Positions 33,992 to 44,510 of a stretch of DNA of 48,143 nucleotides are shown here, one piece after another; within the stretch, counting starts at the first letter, position 1; every line of letters starts with the position of its first letter. The stretch lies in contig CANJQI010000016.1 in assembly GCA_947476215.1 (NCBI GenBank), forward strand, positions 1 through 48,143, read 5' to 3'. The notes under the pieces were generated by a model. It saw only the letters and a list, made by a program, of their open reading frames with translations, did not search any database and was not told the origin of the DNA. Source of the DNA: Betaproteobacteria bacterium (GTDB taxonomy: Bacteria; Pseudomonadota; Gammaproteobacteria; Burkholderiales; SG8-41). Position numbers and translations under genes: made by a program.

Positions 33992-34960
33992 TCAGTGATC
34001 CCGGCTTACCGCGAAATCCGCCAATTTCATCAAGTACTCTCGATATTGAGTATCGGACAAACCGGACAGGGCCTGTTTCGCACTAAGGACTTCTGTTTCA
34101 GCCTGACGCCGCGTGTAGTCGAGCGCACCGGTGCGACTGATCGCCGAAAGCACCTCGCCAAGCTCATCCAAACCGCCCTCTTTGATCGCTTTTCGAATCA
34201 ACGCGGCTTCATCGTTGCTGCCCTGCTTGATTGCAAAAATCAGGGGCAGCGTAGCCTTACCTTCGGATAGGTCATCGCCCACATTCTTCCCCATCGTCAT
34301 GTGGTCACCGGAGTAATCGAGTACGTCGTCTATGAGCTGAAAAGCGGTCCCCAGGTGCATGCCGTAGGTTGCCATAGCCGCTTCCTGATCGCTGGTTGCA
34401 CCGCCCAGTATCGCACCCAAGCGCGTCGCCGCCTCGAACAGCTTGGCGGTCTTATAGCGAATAACCTGCAGGTAGCTGCGCTCGTCTATGTCGGGATTCT
34501 GGCAATTCATTAGCTGCAACACTTCGCCTTCGGCGATCATGTTGGTGGCTTCCGCCAGCACCTTCATCACACGCATATTGTCGACTTCGACCATCATCTG
34601 AAAGGCGCGAGAGTAAACAAAGTCACCGACGAGCACGCTCGCGGCATTGCCGAAAAGGGCGTTTGCGGTAGGTTTGCCGCGTCGCAGTGCCGACGTATCA
34701 ACCACGTCATCGTGCAACAGCGTGGCGGTATGGACAAACTCGACAACGGCCGCCAACTGGTAATGATCCCTGCCGTGATAGCTGAACGCGCCCGCCGACA
34801 ACAACACCAACAGCGGACGCAGGCGCTTACCACCGCTGCCGATGATATATTCGGCAACCTGGCTCACCAGCGCCACATTCGAATCAAGCCGGGCTCGTAT
34901 GACCTCATCCACGGCCCGCATGTCGGGGGCCAGTAGGTCGCGAATATGGGCAATAAACAT
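33992..34960 (-). CDS. ispB: Octaprenyl diphosphate synthase
   Basis: The 322-residue trans-isoprenyl diphosphate synthase builds the C40 side chain of ubiquinone. It shows GSGGKRLRP (residues 41-49), the first Asp-rich motif LLHDDVVD (Asp84, Asp85, Asp88), and the second motif LIDDVLDY, near residues 211-217. Naming as IspB follows from its position divergent to rplU-rpmA-obgE, standard in beta- and gamma-proteobacteria, rather than from direct chain-length evidence. The ATG at 34960 matches the usual start ([14 protein letters not shown]). The 185-base gap to rplU carries at least the rplU promoter. Confidence 0.95.
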   Translation of the reverse strand: MFIAHIRDLLAPDMRAVDEVIRARLDSNVALVSQVAEYIIGSGGKRLRPLLVLLSAGAFSYHGRDHYQLAAVVEFVHTATLLHDDVVDTSALRRGKPTANALFGNAASVLVGDFVYSRAFQMMVEVDNMRVMKVLAEATNMIAEGEVLQLMNCQNPDIDERSYLQVIRYKTAKLFEAATRLGAILGGATSDQEAAMATYGMHLGTAFQLIDDVLDYSGDHMTMGKNVGDDLSEGKATLPLIFAIKQGSNDEAALIRKAIKEGGLDELGEVLSAISRTGALDYTRRQAETEVLSAKQALSGLSDTQYREYLMKLADFAVSRDH

Positions 34961-35068
34961 ATGATCCGGTCGAAATGGCGGGAGATCGCGCCCGAGCCCG
35001 GCCGCATCACGCGCGGGCCGCAGCCACCTTCAATGGCGCGGGCGGCAAGTCACTCATTTTACTATGCT

Positions 35069-35097
35069 TTGACTCAAAAATCGCTGTTGGGTATAAT
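35069..35097 (+). promoter_or_regulatory. Sigma-70 promoter of rplU-rpmA
   Basis: TTGACT (35069-35074) and TATAAT (35092-35097) are separated by exactly 17 bases and lie about 50 bases before the rplU ATG. This is close to the ideal consensus, fitting a strongly expressed ribosomal protein operon. Confidence 0.85.
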
Positions 35098-35145
35098 GCG
35101 CGGCTTTCCGTATTCAGCGGCAGCTTAACGTCAAAGGTCAAAATC

Positions 35146-35457
35146 ATGTATGCGGTCATTAAAACCGGTGGCAAGCAGTACCGTGTGTGTTCCGGGGAGA
35201 AGCTGAGAATTGAACAAATTGCTGCCGACGTCGGCAGCGAGATTGTGCTCGACCAAGTATTGATGGTCGCCGATGGTGAGAATGTTACGCTGGGCACGCC
35301 GACGCTTTCCGGGGCATCAGTTAAGGCTAAAATCGTATCCCACGGCCGGGGCGACAAGGTGCACATTTTCAAGATGCGCCGCCGCAAGCACTACCGCAAA
35401 TCGCAGGGACACCGTCAAAACTATACCGAGATCGAAATTCTCGGTATCGCGGCATAG
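35146..35457 (+). CDS. rplU: 50S ribosomal protein L21
   Basis: The 103-residue protein starts [20 protein letters not shown], the L21 signature, and includes [20 protein letters not shown] and the RQNYTEIEI end. L21 binds 23S rRNA near L20 in the large subunit. Start is ATG 35146, behind the strong promoter at 35069-35097 and 11 bases before rpmA's gap. It is the first gene of the rplU-rpmA pair. Confidence 0.97.
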   Translation: MYAVIKTGGKQYRVCSGEKLRIEQIAADVGSEIVLDQVLMVADGENVTLGTPTLSGASVKAKIVSHGRGDKVHIFKMRRRKHYRKSQGHRQNYTEIEILGIAA

Positions 35458-35468
35458 GAGATACAACC

Positions 35469-35726
35469 ATGGCACACAAAAAAGCAGGCGGCAGTTCGCG
35501 CAACGGGCGCGATTCCAACTCAAAGCGGCTTGGCGTAAAAGCATATGGTGGTGAGTTGATCTCGGCGGGCAGCATCATCGTGCGCCAACGCGGCACACAA
35601 ATGCATCCCGGCGTAAACGTCGGCATAGGCAAAGACCATACGCTGTTTGCAACCATCACCGGCAAGGTCGAATTTGCGATCAAAGGAGCTGAAAGAAAAA
35701 GAACCGTCAACGTGATTGCCGCATAA
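35469..35726 (+). CDS. rpmA: 50S ribosomal protein L27
   Basis: The 85-residue protein reads [20 protein letters not shown], then [21 protein letters not shown] and [16 protein letters not shown], all L27 landmarks. Its N-terminal tail reaches the peptidyl-transferase centre; here the protein begins directly at MAHKKAGG with no cleavable extension. It follows rplU by 11 bases behind AGGAG, and is followed by an intrinsic terminator, so obgE needs its own promoter or read-through. Confidence 0.97.
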   Translation: MAHKKAGGSSRNGRDSNSKRLGVKAYGGELISAGSIIVRQRGTQMHPGVNVGIGKDHTLFATITGKVEFAIKGAERKRTVNVIAA

Positions 35727-35751
35727 TAGAGTTAACTCTATGGTTCCGAAA

Positions 35752-35778
35752 AGCCCTGCCAGCGCGCAGGGCTTTTTT
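35752..35778 (+). terminator. Intrinsic terminator after rpmA
   Basis: AGCCCTGC (35752-35759) pairs perfectly with GCAGGGCT (35766-35773) around a six-base loop, followed by TTTTTT. It lies 26 bases after the rpmA stop and ends the rplU-rpmA transcript before obgE. Confidence 0.9.
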
Positions 35779-35835
35779 GTTTTTTGCCGACCGACCGTTA
35801 ATCCGCTTCCAAGACTTAACTTGATTCAGAATTGA

Positions 35836-36891
<1,056 letters not shown>

Positions 36892-36972
36892 CCCTAGCCA
36901 CACCAGACTTTGCGCCCATTCTTCGCCCTTTGAGAAGTATGGCGACGTACCGATCGCAACTGGAGTTCGGTT

Positions 36973-38091
36973 ATGTCGGCTGAACTCCATCAGGCCAAAC
37001 GGCTCGTCATCAAAGTGGGCAGCAGCCTGGTGACAAATCAGGGTAAGGGACTTGATCTTGCCGCGCTTGCACGATGGGCCGGCCAAATCGCGGAACTGCG
37101 CCGGATGGGACGGGAGATGTTGCTGGTTTCAAGCGGTGCGATTGCAGAAGGCATGCAACGACTCGGATGGAAGCGGCGCCCCAGTGCCCTACACGAACTG
37201 CAGGCGGCCGCGGCGGTGGGGCAAATGGGCCTGGTGCAGGCTTACGAATCGTGTTTTCAAAAACATGAACTGCTGACTTCACAGATACTACTGACACATG
37301 AAGACATGGCGAGCCGCAAACGCTATCTTAACGCGCGGTCCACGCTACGCACCCTTCTGAATCTGGGCGCGATCCCCATCATCAATGAAAACGATACGGT
37401 GGCCACGGACGAAATCCGATTGGGCGACAACGATACGCTGGCAGCATTGGTAACCAACCTGGTTGAAGCGGATGCGCTGATCATACTCACGGACCAGGCC
37501 GGGCTCTATTCCGCGGATCCGCGCAAGAATACCGACGCAACACTGATAGCCGATGCTCAAGCAGGAGATCCGCGACTTGAGCAAATGGCAGGAGGCGCCG
37601 GCACGCACGTCGGGATAGGCGGCATGATAACCAAGGTTCTAGCGGCCAAGCGCGCGGCACGTAGCGGCGCGCACACCGCCATTGCCTCGGGGCATGAACC
37701 TGATGTGCTGGTGCGCCTCGCGGGCGGCGAGAGCATAGGGACCCTGCTCAGGGCCACTACCCATACCTTGGCGGCGCGCAAACAATGGCTGGCCGATCAC
37801 TTACAAGTGCGGGGAACGCTGACGCTGGACGAAGGCGCGGTATTGGCGCTGCGCATGCAATGCAAGAGCCTGTTGCCCATAGGCGTAGTCAATGCGACGG
37901 GTGAATTCGAGCGCGGCGAAGTAGTGGACTGCTGCGACCAGGGCGGCGCCACCATCGCGCGTGGTCTGGTTAATTACAGCGCCGCCGAAACGCGCAGCAT
38001 ACTCAAGACCCCGTCTAGCGACATCGAGGCCAAGCTGGGCTACATAGACGAACCCGAGTTGATCAACCGGGACAATCTGGTGCTACTGTAA
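36973..38091 (+). CDS. proB: Glutamate 5-kinase
   Basis: ProB phosphorylates glutamate in the first step of proline synthesis. The 372-residue protein has the amino-acid-kinase fold: [55 protein letters not shown], and TGGMIT-like [18 protein letters not shown]-terminal PUA domain starts near residue 280 ([20 protein letters not shown]). Full length with PUA is the usual bacterial form. The ATG at 36973 has GGAG upstream. It follows obgE, a linkage common in beta-proteobacteria; proA is not adjacent. Confidence 0.96.
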   Translation: MSAELHQAKRLVIKVGSSLVTNQGKGLDLAALARWAGQIAELRRMGREMLLVSSGAIAEGMQRLGWKRRPSALHELQAAAAVGQMGLVQAYESCFQKHELLTSQILLTHEDMASRKRYLNARSTLRTLLNLGAIPIINENDTVATDEIRLGDNDTLAALVTNLVEADALIILTDQAGLYSADPRKNTDATLIADAQAGDPRLEQMAGGAGTHVGIGGMITKVLAAKRAARSGAHTAIASGHEPDVLVRLAGGESIGTLLRATTHTLAARKQWLADHLQVRGTLTLDEGAVLALRMQCKSLLPIGVVNATGEFERGEVVDCCDQGGATIARGLVNYSAAETRSILKTPSSDIEAKLGYIDEPELINRDNLVLL

Positions 38092-38106
38092 TCAAGGGAG
38101 CGACAG

Positions 38107-38649
38107 CTAATCTGCGCTGACATAAGGCGCCGGACCACCTTTGCGTAACAGATTGACGGCGTCCTTAACCGACTTGACCGGGGTTCTCTCGTTGGGACAA
38201 AAATAATCCGTATACAACGCCAGGCGCGGGCGATTACTCTCTTCCCTATCGATCCTGCGCCATTCGCTGGCGCGCGCATCGGACCAGGATCGATCGGATC
38301 GCCCAAACGCGTAATACCTGTGCTCACGGGTCATGCAACGCATCCCTTCGTATGAGACGTTTTGCGCCCCGCCCGGACTTTTCACCACCACGGTAAAGCG
38401 AACCACCTCGTCGCTCCCTATCGAGATTGACTGCGCATCGATGTAGTAGAGATTTGCAGTGCTGATTCCAGGGTTGTATGCGACAAGGTTGGCAGGCTCC
38501 GGAAAAGGCGGGCGTTTGATATCCGTTTCGGCCCATGGCTTTTCTTCGCCATCATTTCTGGGCGACCATGGAAATATCTGTGCCTGACAGTGCCACGTAA
38601 TTAACGCGCACGACGCAAACAGCAGGCGCAAGAGCGTATTACGCCACAT
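38107..38649 (-). CDS. CNP1-like secreted protein
   Basis: The 180-residue protein starts with a signal peptide (MWRNTLLRLLFASCALITWH, cleavage near CQAQ) and continues FPWSPRNDGEEKPWAETDIK, a region seen in the CNP1-like family of beta-proteobacterial exported proteins. Later landmarks are VVVKSPGGAQNVSYEGMRCM, SWSDARASEWRRID and RLALYTDYFCPNERTP. Cysteines in GMRCM and DYFCP may form a disulphide. An ATG ten codons upstream (38679) is possible; neither has a strong ribosome site. It converges on proB 15 bp away, the usual context. Function unknown. Confidence 0.83.
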   Translation of the reverse strand: MWRNTLLRLLFASCALITWHCQAQIFPWSPRNDGEEKPWAETDIKRPPFPEPANLVAYNPGISTANLYYIDAQSISIGSDEVVRFTVVVKSPGGAQNVSYEGMRCMTREHRYYAFGRSDRSWSDARASEWRRIDREESNRPRLALYTDYFCPNERTPVKSVKDAVNLLRKGGPAPYVSAD

Positions 38650-38688
38650 ATTCACACCATGTAGATCGCGCAACTGCATGGTAACGGG

Positions 38689-39273
38689 CTAAGCTTCCAA
38701 ATCCCGCACCAAGGACTGCGTGATCACGGCAGGCACCACAATTTCAGCCGTGTACACCGAATGATCGATACCCATCTTGAGATCGGAGCCGTCAATCAAC
38801 GCCTGTTTCATTGCGGATGAAATTTCGAATCTGAGGAAATGAACGGACGAGGTCTTTTCTTCATTTTCTCGATCCAGATCCTCGTCGGCGATTGCATAAA
38901 CGCGGTCGTTTCCGGCAATCTGGACCCACACCCGGTCCTCGACGCCCTTGAGCCGCGCCAGCATCGCGTGACGCTCGCGCTCATCGGGGTATTCGATAAG
39001 CATGGTGGCCTTCCAGTTATTGCCGTCGGGTATCAGAGGATTGTAGGCCTCGAGTTCGCCGAGTATGCCGGCCTCCTCGAATATCCGCTCGACACGCAGC
39101 ATTTCCTGGACCTGATATCGAACAGTTAATTCGTCTTCAAATATCAAGGTCACGTTTTCGCCGAGGTGCGCGGTACGTTGTTTCTTGTGCGCAATCACTT
39201 GGGTGCGAAACTCCTTGCGTGCTTTGGCGTAGGACTCCAGCGTCATCAGGCTGTTTGCGGAAATTTTCGGCAT
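38689..39273 (-). CDS. DUF3501 family protein
   Basis: The 194-residue protein begins MPKISANSLMTLESYAKARK, followed by IFEDELTVRYQVQEMLRVER and WKATMLIEYPDERERHAML, the DUF3501 pattern. It is soluble and acidic with no signal peptide. DUF3501 genes stand with rubrerythrin and a GlpC-like Fe-S protein, as here, so it probably works with them in peroxide or electron-transfer chemistry; the biochemical role is unknown. The start at 39273 is chosen because upstream in-frame codons (to 39306) do not look family-like. It lies 58 bp downstream of the Fe-S gene in the same direction. Confidence 0.88.
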   Translation of the reverse strand: MPKISANSLMTLESYAKARKEFRTQVIAHKKQRTAHLGENVTLIFEDELTVRYQVQEMLRVERIFEEAGILGELEAYNPLIPDGNNWKATMLIEYPDERERHAMLARLKGVEDRVWVQIAGNDRVYAIADEDLDRENEEKTSSVHFLRFEISSAMKQALIDGSDLKMGIDHSVYTAEIVVPAVITQSLVRDLEA

Positions 39274-39331
39274 GATCAGTTCAGGTTGGTCGCGCGCACG
39301 TTCCACACGAAGGTTGCAAGGAATTCAAGCA

Positions 39332-40660
39332 CTACAAGCCGTAAGCAATACGCATCAGGGAAATCGGATGCTCTTTTACGGCGCGGGTATCGCCCATGCC
39401 CTGCTGTATGTGGCGGCCGCCTATGGGACAGTCCGAACTGATGTAGTCCGGGTCCGTGGCCGCCATCTGTTTGAACACCGGACGGCCTATCTTCATCGAC
39501 TGATCGAAATACTCGCTCTTTACGCCCCAGGTCCCGTCATGCCCCGAACAACGTTCAACGGTATTTACTTCGGTTCCAGGAACAAGTTGTAACAGATCGC
39601 GTGTCTTCTGGCCGACGTTTTGCACCCGGGAATGGCAGGGTATGTGATAAGACACCTTACCCAGGGGATTTTTGAAATCGGTCTTCATCAACCCATCCTT
39701 GTTCCGCAACACCAGATACTCAAACGGATCGTACATGGCCGTCTTCACTGCCTGCACGTCGGCATCATCAGGGAACATCAGCGGCAGTTCCTGTTTGAAC
39801 ATCAGGGTACACGACGGTATGGCCGTGAGTATCGCGTAACCTGCGCGCGCCAGTTTGGCAAGCGGCGGAATGTTGATCGCTTTAAGCCTTGCGACCGCAT
39901 CCAGATCGCCGAGTTCAAGTTTGGGCATGCCACAGCACGCTTCCTTCTCGACGACGACAACAGGCACCTCATTGTGATCCAGCACTCGCAGCAGGTCGTG
40001 TCCGATGCCGGGTTCGTTATAGTTGATATAACACGTTGAAAACAGGGCTACTTTGCCGGGCGTCTTGGCGCCATCCCGGACCGCATGCGATGCATTGGGC
40101 CGTGCCGTGGAACGAAAGGTCGCGCTGTCGTAATCGGGCAAAACGCGATCCTTGTGCACGCCCAGCACCTTGTCCATCACGCCGCGAGCCAATGCGGACT
40201 TGTTGGCGGCATTCACAAACTTGACAACGACGGGAATGGTTGCCAGCTTGCCCATGGCGTCGGTCGACGACAGCAGTTTATCGCGCAATCCAGTCCCGCC
40301 CTGCTTGAACTTGACCGCCTTGGCGCGCAACATCAAGTGCGGAAAATCAACGTTCCAGGCGTGCGGTGGCACATAAGGGCACTTGGTCATGTAACAAACG
40401 TCGCACAGATAACAGCGATCGACGACTTCCTGGTAATTTTTTTTGTCGACACCGTCAAGTTCGCCGGTCTTGCTCTCGTCTATCAGATCAAACAGGCGTG
40501 GAAATGCCGTGCATAAACTGACACAACGCCGGCACCCGTGACAGATATCGAATACCCGGTGCATTTCATCATGAAGTTTTGCCTCGTTGTAGAATTCCGG
40601 CGTTTCCCAGGCGAGCGCATGCCGGGTCGGCGCTTCGAGACTACCTTCACGTGAAGTCAT
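39332..40660 (-). CDS. GlpC/HdrD-like iron-sulphur protein, rubrerythrin-associated
   Basis: The 442-residue protein has two [4Fe-4S] motifs near its start: Cys40, 43, 46, 50 (CHGCRRCVSLC) and Cys83, 86, 89, 94 (CYLCDVCYMTKC). Two CCG-type domains follow, with KEACCGMPKLELG in the first and CHSRV paired with ERCSGHDGTWG in the second. This is the soluble heterodisulphide-reductase/GlpC architecture; it probably passes electrons, perhaps to rubrerythrin. It lies 78 bases after the rubrerythrin stop, separated from it by an intrinsic terminator, and is followed by the DUF3501 gene. Actual partners are inferred from context. Confidence 0.9.
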   Translation of the reverse strand: MTSREGSLEAPTRHALAWETPEFYNEAKLHDEMHRVFDICHGCRRCVSLCTAFPRLFDLIDESKTGELDGVDKKNYQEVVDRCYLCDVCYMTKCPYVPPHAWNVDFPHLMLRAKAVKFKQGGTGLRDKLLSSTDAMGKLATIPVVVKFVNAANKSALARGVMDKVLGVHKDRVLPDYDSATFRSTARPNASHAVRDGAKTPGKVALFSTCYINYNEPGIGHDLLRVLDHNEVPVVVVEKEACCGMPKLELGDLDAVARLKAINIPPLAKLARAGYAILTAIPSCTLMFKQELPLMFPDDADVQAVKTAMYDPFEYLVLRNKDGLMKTDFKNPLGKVSYHIPCHSRVQNVGQKTRDLLQLVPGTEVNTVERCSGHDGTWGVKSEYFDQSMKIGRPVFKQMAATDPDYISSDCPIGGRHIQQGMGDTRAVKEHPISLMRIAYGL

Positions 40661-40683
40661 GATCAGAATTCCGGAAACTGAAT

Positions 40684-40716
40684 AAAAAAGGCGAAAGACC
40701 CTTCAGCCTTTCGCCT
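40684..40716 (-). terminator. Intrinsic terminator between rubrerythrin and the Fe-S gene
   Basis: Leftward, AGGCGAAAG (40716-40708) and CTTTCGCCT (40697-40689) form a perfect nine-pair stem with a ten-base loop, followed by a T-rich run (TTTTT at 40688-40684). It lies 23 bases after the rubrerythrin stop and before the Fe-S gene start at 40660. The downstream genes would then be expressed by partial read-through, at a lower level than rubrerythrin. Confidence 0.85.
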
Positions 40717-40738
40717 TCGAACTTTTGCTGCTTCGCTC

Positions 40739-41158
40739 CTAGTCGCTCAATGCATCCAGCGATTTCTGGAAACGATTGGCATGCGAGCGCTCGGCTTTTG
40801 CCAACGTCTCGAACCAATCGGCGATTTCCTCGAATCCTTCGGTGCGCGCGGCTTTTGCCATTCCCGGATACATGTCGGTGTACTCATGCGTTTCACCGGC
40901 AATCGCGGCTTTCAGATTGTCGCGAGACTTGCCTATCGGCAGGCCCGTCGCTGGATCGCCGACCAACTCTAGATACTCAAGATGACCATGCGCGTGGCCG
41001 GTTTCGCCCTCGGCTGTCGAACGAAATACGGCAGCCACGTCGTTTTGGCCTTCGACATCAGCTTTCGCTGCGAAATACAGATATCGACGATTCGCCTGTG
41101 ATTCTCCAGCAAATGCAGCTTTCAGATTACCTTCGGTTTTTGACCCCTTGAGTTGCAT
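40739..41158 (-). CDS. Rubrerythrin, ferritin-like domain only
   Basis: Rubrerythrins reduce hydrogen peroxide at a di-iron site. The 139-residue protein holds the four-helix bundle with Glu19 ([12 protein letters not shown]), the [13 protein letters not shown] helix, [13 protein letters not shown] and [12 protein letters not shown], giving the expected Glu and His iron ligands. It has no rubredoxin domain (no CxxC pairs), so electrons must come from another protein, probably the Fe-S protein encoded downstream. The ATG at 41158 has GGAGAG upstream. A palindromic operator lies about 90 bases before the start, indicating stress or metal control. Confidence 0.93.
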   Translation of the reverse strand: MQLKGSKTEGNLKAAFAGESQANRRYLYFAAKADVEGQNDVAAVFRSTAEGETGHAHGHLEYLELVGDPATGLPIGKSRDNLKAAIAGETHEYTDMYPGMAKAARTEGFEEIADWFETLAKAERSHANRFQKSLDALSD

Positions 41159-41248
41159 ATTTCTCTCCTATTTTCAGGCACTTGGAAAAACAAGTCCGGA
41201 ACTGCGAAAAACCAGTCTTAGGCACTTGCAAGCCAGACCGGGACAAAT

Positions 41249-41265
41249 ATTAGACTAAGTCTAAT
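41249..41265. promoter_or_regulatory. 17-bp palindromic operator upstream of rubrerythrin
   Basis: ATTAGACTAAGTCTAAT is a perfect inverted repeat (7-bp arms around TAA), lying about 90 bases before the rubrerythrin ATG in an AT-rich stretch suited to a leftward promoter. It resembles Fur-superfamily boxes of the Irr/PerR type (TTAGAAnnnTTCTAA). A half-like ACTTAGTATAAG follows at 41271-41282. Fur-family or Rrf2-type control of rubrerythrin operons is known; the regulator gene is not in the window. Confidence 0.65.
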
Positions 41266-41327
41266 TAGTGAACTTAGTATAAGGCGAAGATTTCCCGATG
41301 TCAATTCTATACGTCAACGATCAGACA

Positions 41328-41840
41328 TCAGCGTGCAATCGCTACATGGTCCCGCTTTTCCGACCGCTGGCGATGCAGGTACTTGGCGAGTTCATTTAAG
41401 GCCTGCTGATAGACGTCGCGCTTGAATTCGATGACAGACTCCAGCGGCACCCAGTAATCGTGCCAACGCCATGCGTCAAACTCCGGTTTGCTTGATGCGC
41501 GCAAATGCACGTCGCAATCGCGACCCACCAACCGCAACAGATACCAGATTTGTTTCTGTCCCCTGTAGTTGCCGCGCCAGTCGCGGCGTATCCATTGGTC
41601 AGGCACTTCGTAACGCAGCCAATCCCGTGTTCGCCCCAGAATACGCACGTGCCGCTCATCTAGGCCCACTTCTTCCTGCAGTTCCCGATACATTGCGCGC
41701 TCGGGCGTCTCGCCAGACTTTATGCCGCCCTGCGGAAACTGCCAGGAGTGTTCCCGGACACGTTTACCCCAGAAAACTTCGTTCTTGGAATTGCAGATGA
41801 TGATGCCAACATTGGGGCGATATCCGTCACGGTCTATCAT
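41328..41840 (-). CDS. rppH: RNA 5'-pyrophosphohydrolase
   Basis: RppH removes pyrophosphate from mRNA 5' ends and so triggers RNase E decay. The 170-residue protein starts [20 protein letters not shown] and has a perfect Nudix box, [17 protein letters not shown] followed by QEEVGL. FPQGGI just before the box and KQIWYLLRL further on are also family-like. The ATG at 41840 is preferred over a GTG three codons upstream, since [10 protein letters not shown] is the conserved opening. Upstream and divergent from proS is the usual place, here with a spermidine-synthase-like gene between. Confidence 0.95.
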   Translation of the reverse strand: MIDRDGYRPNVGIIICNSKNEVFWGKRVREHSWQFPQGGIKSGETPERAMYRELQEEVGLDERHVRILGRTRDWLRYEVPDQWIRRDWRGNYRGQKQIWYLLRLVGRDCDVHLRASSKPEFDAWRWHDYWVPLESVIEFKRDVYQQALNELAKYLHRQRSEKRDHVAIAR

Positions 41841-41912
41841 GTGAATCACCCTAGCCTTAATCCAGTAAACCAGATTCTTTCACAATCCAGACAAGATTGA
41901 AAGACGTGGCTT

Positions 41913-42701
41913 CTAAATCGGCAGTCCGTCCTGGTCGTCTGGATTCATGGCCGCAAGATCACGCACAAAATCCGTAAATTTCAGACCCATCGTGTCGGTA
42001 AGGCCTAGTGCACGATGCTGCAAATCGTTCCAACGCGGCATGCCGGGGCTGCGTTTGAATGCAAGCGCCACGACATTTCCCGGCTTACCAGCAGGCAAGC
42101 ATGCGACACGCCGGTTGAACGCCTGCGCGATGCGCTCAACACACCCCTTAAAGTTGCGGTCTCCACCCCACAGGTTGACCACCAGAACGCCCGAGTCGCT
42201 TAATGCCCGGGCACAACTTCTGTAAAAAACACCTGTAGACAGCGCTTCTACCTGGGCTTGCGCATCATAGCCGTCCAATATGATCACGTCCGACTTTGAT
42301 CGAGCCGTTTCCAGATAGGTTACCCCGTCGCCGACGACAACCTGTAGCCGCTCGTCATCCGGCGGAAGGTAAAAAAACTGACGAGCTATCGCTACTACAC
42401 GCGGGTTAATCTCAACCGCTACCGTCTGCGCATTGGGTAATCGATGGTAGACAAACTTCGCCAGCGAACCACCACCCAGGCCTACCATCAGCACCTTGCG
42501 TGGGTCGGGGTTAAAAAGGAGAAACGCCATCATGCTGCGTGTATACACAATCTCAAGGTCATTGGGATGGGCGATCCGCATCGCGCTCTGTATAGTATCG
42601 CTGCCTATGTGCAATGAGCGCACGCCGAATTTTTCGCTGATGTAAACGGACTCGTTATCCTCCTCGGCTTTGCGAATTCGCCAGTTCTTCAACAAGTTCA
42701 T
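41913..42701 (-). CDS. Spermidine synthase-like (polyamine aminopropyltransferase family) methyltransferase-fold protein
   Basis: The 262-residue protein has the SAM-binding Rossmann fold of spermidine synthases: VLMVGLGGGSLAKFVYHRLP, then AVEINPRVVAIARQFFYLPP and VVVGDGVTYLET. The acidic loop DVIILDGYDAQAQ replaces the usual D-Y/S-S-D gate, so true aminopropyl transfer is uncertain; related proteins of this type in beta-proteobacteria have no assigned substrate. It lies 69 bases from the divergent proS start and 72 bases before rppH in the same direction. A soluble, full-length protein with no signal peptide. Confidence 0.82.
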   Translation of the reverse strand: MNLLKNWRIRKAEEDNESVYISEKFGVRSLHIGSDTIQSAMRIAHPNDLEIVYTRSMMAFLLFNPDPRKVLMVGLGGGSLAKFVYHRLPNAQTVAVEINPRVVAIARQFFYLPPDDERLQVVVGDGVTYLETARSKSDVIILDGYDAQAQVEALSTGVFYRSCARALSDSGVLVVNLWGGDRNFKGCVERIAQAFNRRVACLPAGKPGNVVALAFKRSPGMPRWNDLQHRALGLTDTMGLKFTDFVRDLAAMNPDDQDGLPI

Positions 42702-42770
42702 GCGTGAGAGTTTCTTCGGAAAAGTGCAATGGTTGGGTAGAATAAGGGCTTTTACGGATTTCGGATAGCC

Positions 42771-44510
42771 ATGCGCGTATCACAGTTCTTCATATCCACG
42801 CTGAAAGAGGCGCCTTCGGAAGCCGAGATCATCAGCCACCAGTTGATGCTGCGCGCCGGACTCATCCGCAGGCTTGCGGGCGGCATATACACGTTTATGC
42901 CCCTGGGGCTGCGGATACTTCGAAAAGTGGAGGCCATAGTACGCGATGAAATGAATCGCGCCGGTGCCGTTGAATTGTCGATGCCGGTAGTCCAGCCCGC
43001 AGAATTATGGCAGGAGTCGGGACGCTGGCAGGCTTATGGTCCGGAGCTGTTGCGCTTCCAGGACAGGCATGAACGCGACTTTGTAATCCAGCCTACTTCG
43101 GAAGAAACGATCACCGATATTGCAAGAAACGAATTAAGGAGTTACCGCCAGTTACCTGTGAATTTTTACCAGATTCAGACCAAATTCCGCGACGAAAGGC
43201 GTCCGCGTTTTGGAATAATGCGCGGTCGCGAATTCGTCATGAAAGACGCATACTCATTCCATGCCACGCTTGAAGACCTGACGCGCGAATACGGCAATAT
43301 GTTCGATGCGTACTCGCGTATCTTTACGCGTCTTGGACTCAAGTATCGCGCGGTGGCGGCGGATACCGGATCGATAGGCGGAACCGGTTCGCACGAATTC
43401 CATGTACTGGCCGACTCCGGCGAAGATGCCATTGCGTTCTGCCGCGGCTCCGATTACGCGGCCAACGTTGAACTGGCGGAGGCAGTGGCGCCACCGGCGC
43501 CCCGCGCACTGCCTACAGTCGAGAAGAACAAGGTCGAGACGCCGGGAACGACCAACTGTCCGGATGTGGCGGCTTTCCTGAACATACCATTGACCCATAT
43601 GGTCAAAGCGGTCGCCCTCACAAGAGAGACTGCGGCTGAAGACACAGACGGTAAGTTTGTATTGGTCCTGTTGCGTGGTGACCATGATCTCAATGAGGTC
43701 AAGACGCAAAAAAGGATAGGCCCATTTCGGTTTGCGACGGATACCGAGATTCAAGGCGCGCTACGCTGTCGCGCCGGCTATATCGGGCCGGTCGGTGTGA
43801 ACGCGGCAGTAGCCGTCTACGTCGATCGAACGGTCGCGCAAATGAGTGACTTCGTGTGCGGCGCGAATGAAGCCGGCTATCACCTGACAGGCGTGAACTG
43901 GGGGCGCGACCTTAAAGACGCCCCCGAAAATGTCTTCGACTTTCGTAACGTCGCCGCCAGCGACGTCAGTCCCGATGGCAAGGGCACGTTGGAGTTGTGC
44001 CGTGGCATCGAGGTAGGCCACATATTCCAGTTGCGTACCAAGTATTCGGAAAAAATGAAATGCACGTTTCTCGACGACGGTGGCAAACAACGTTTTATGG
44101 AAATGGGCTGTTACGGCATAGGCGTCACACGCATCGTCGCGGCAGCCATAGAACAAAACCACGACCAGCGCGGCATCATCTGGCCGCAACCAATTGCGCC
44201 GTTCGAACTTGCCATCGTGCCGATAGGCTATCGTAAGAGCGCACTTGTGCGCGAGACAGCCGAGAAACTGCATGGCGAACTTTCAGCGGCTGGCATAGAC
44301 GTGCTGCTTGATGACCGTGACGAACGTCCTGGTGTCATGTTCGCGGACATGGAATTGATTGGCGTCCCGCACCGTGTCGTGATCGGCGAACGCGGCCTGA
44401 AACAGGATGTAAGACAGGTTGAATATCAAGGACGTCGCGACGCGAACGCACAGTCGATAGTGCTTGCCGACGCCGTGGGCGAAATAAAATCCCGGGTATG
44501 CGCAGGCTGA
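42771..44510 (+). CDS. proS: Prolyl-tRNA synthetase
   Basis: ProS charges tRNA-Pro; a cognate tRNA-Pro gene lies at 33701. The 579-residue protein is the bacterial class II form: motif 1 region ([20 protein letters not shown]), motif 2 ([20 protein letters not shown]) and motif 3 ([20 protein letters not shown]). A YbaK-like editing domain (from about residue 230, with [10 protein letters not shown]-type [15 protein letters not shown]) clears mischarged alanine, and an anticodon-binding domain follows. Start ATG 42771 gives the conserved [19 protein letters not shown]. Its stop overlaps the next gene by 13 bases. Confidence 0.97.
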   Translation: MRVSQFFISTLKEAPSEAEIISHQLMLRAGLIRRLAGGIYTFMPLGLRILRKVEAIVRDEMNRAGAVELSMPVVQPAELWQESGRWQAYGPELLRFQDRHERDFVIQPTSEETITDIARNELRSYRQLPVNFYQIQTKFRDERRPRFGIMRGREFVMKDAYSFHATLEDLTREYGNMFDAYSRIFTRLGLKYRAVAADTGSIGGTGSHEFHVLADSGEDAIAFCRGSDYAANVELAEAVAPPAPRALPTVEKNKVETPGTTNCPDVAAFLNIPLTHMVKAVALTRETAAEDTDGKFVLVLLRGDHDLNEVKTQKRIGPFRFATDTEIQGALRCRAGYIGPVGVNAAVAVYVDRTVAQMSDFVCGANEAGYHLTGVNWGRDLKDAPENVFDFRNVAASDVSPDGKGTLELCRGIEVGHIFQLRTKYSEKMKCTFLDDGGKQRFMEMGCYGIGVTRIVAAAIEQNHDQRGIIWPQPIAPFELAIVPIGYRKSALVRETAEKLHGELSAAGIDVLLDDRDERPGVMFADMELIGVPHRVVIGERGLKQDVRQVEYQGRRDANAQSIVLADAVGEIKSRVCAG

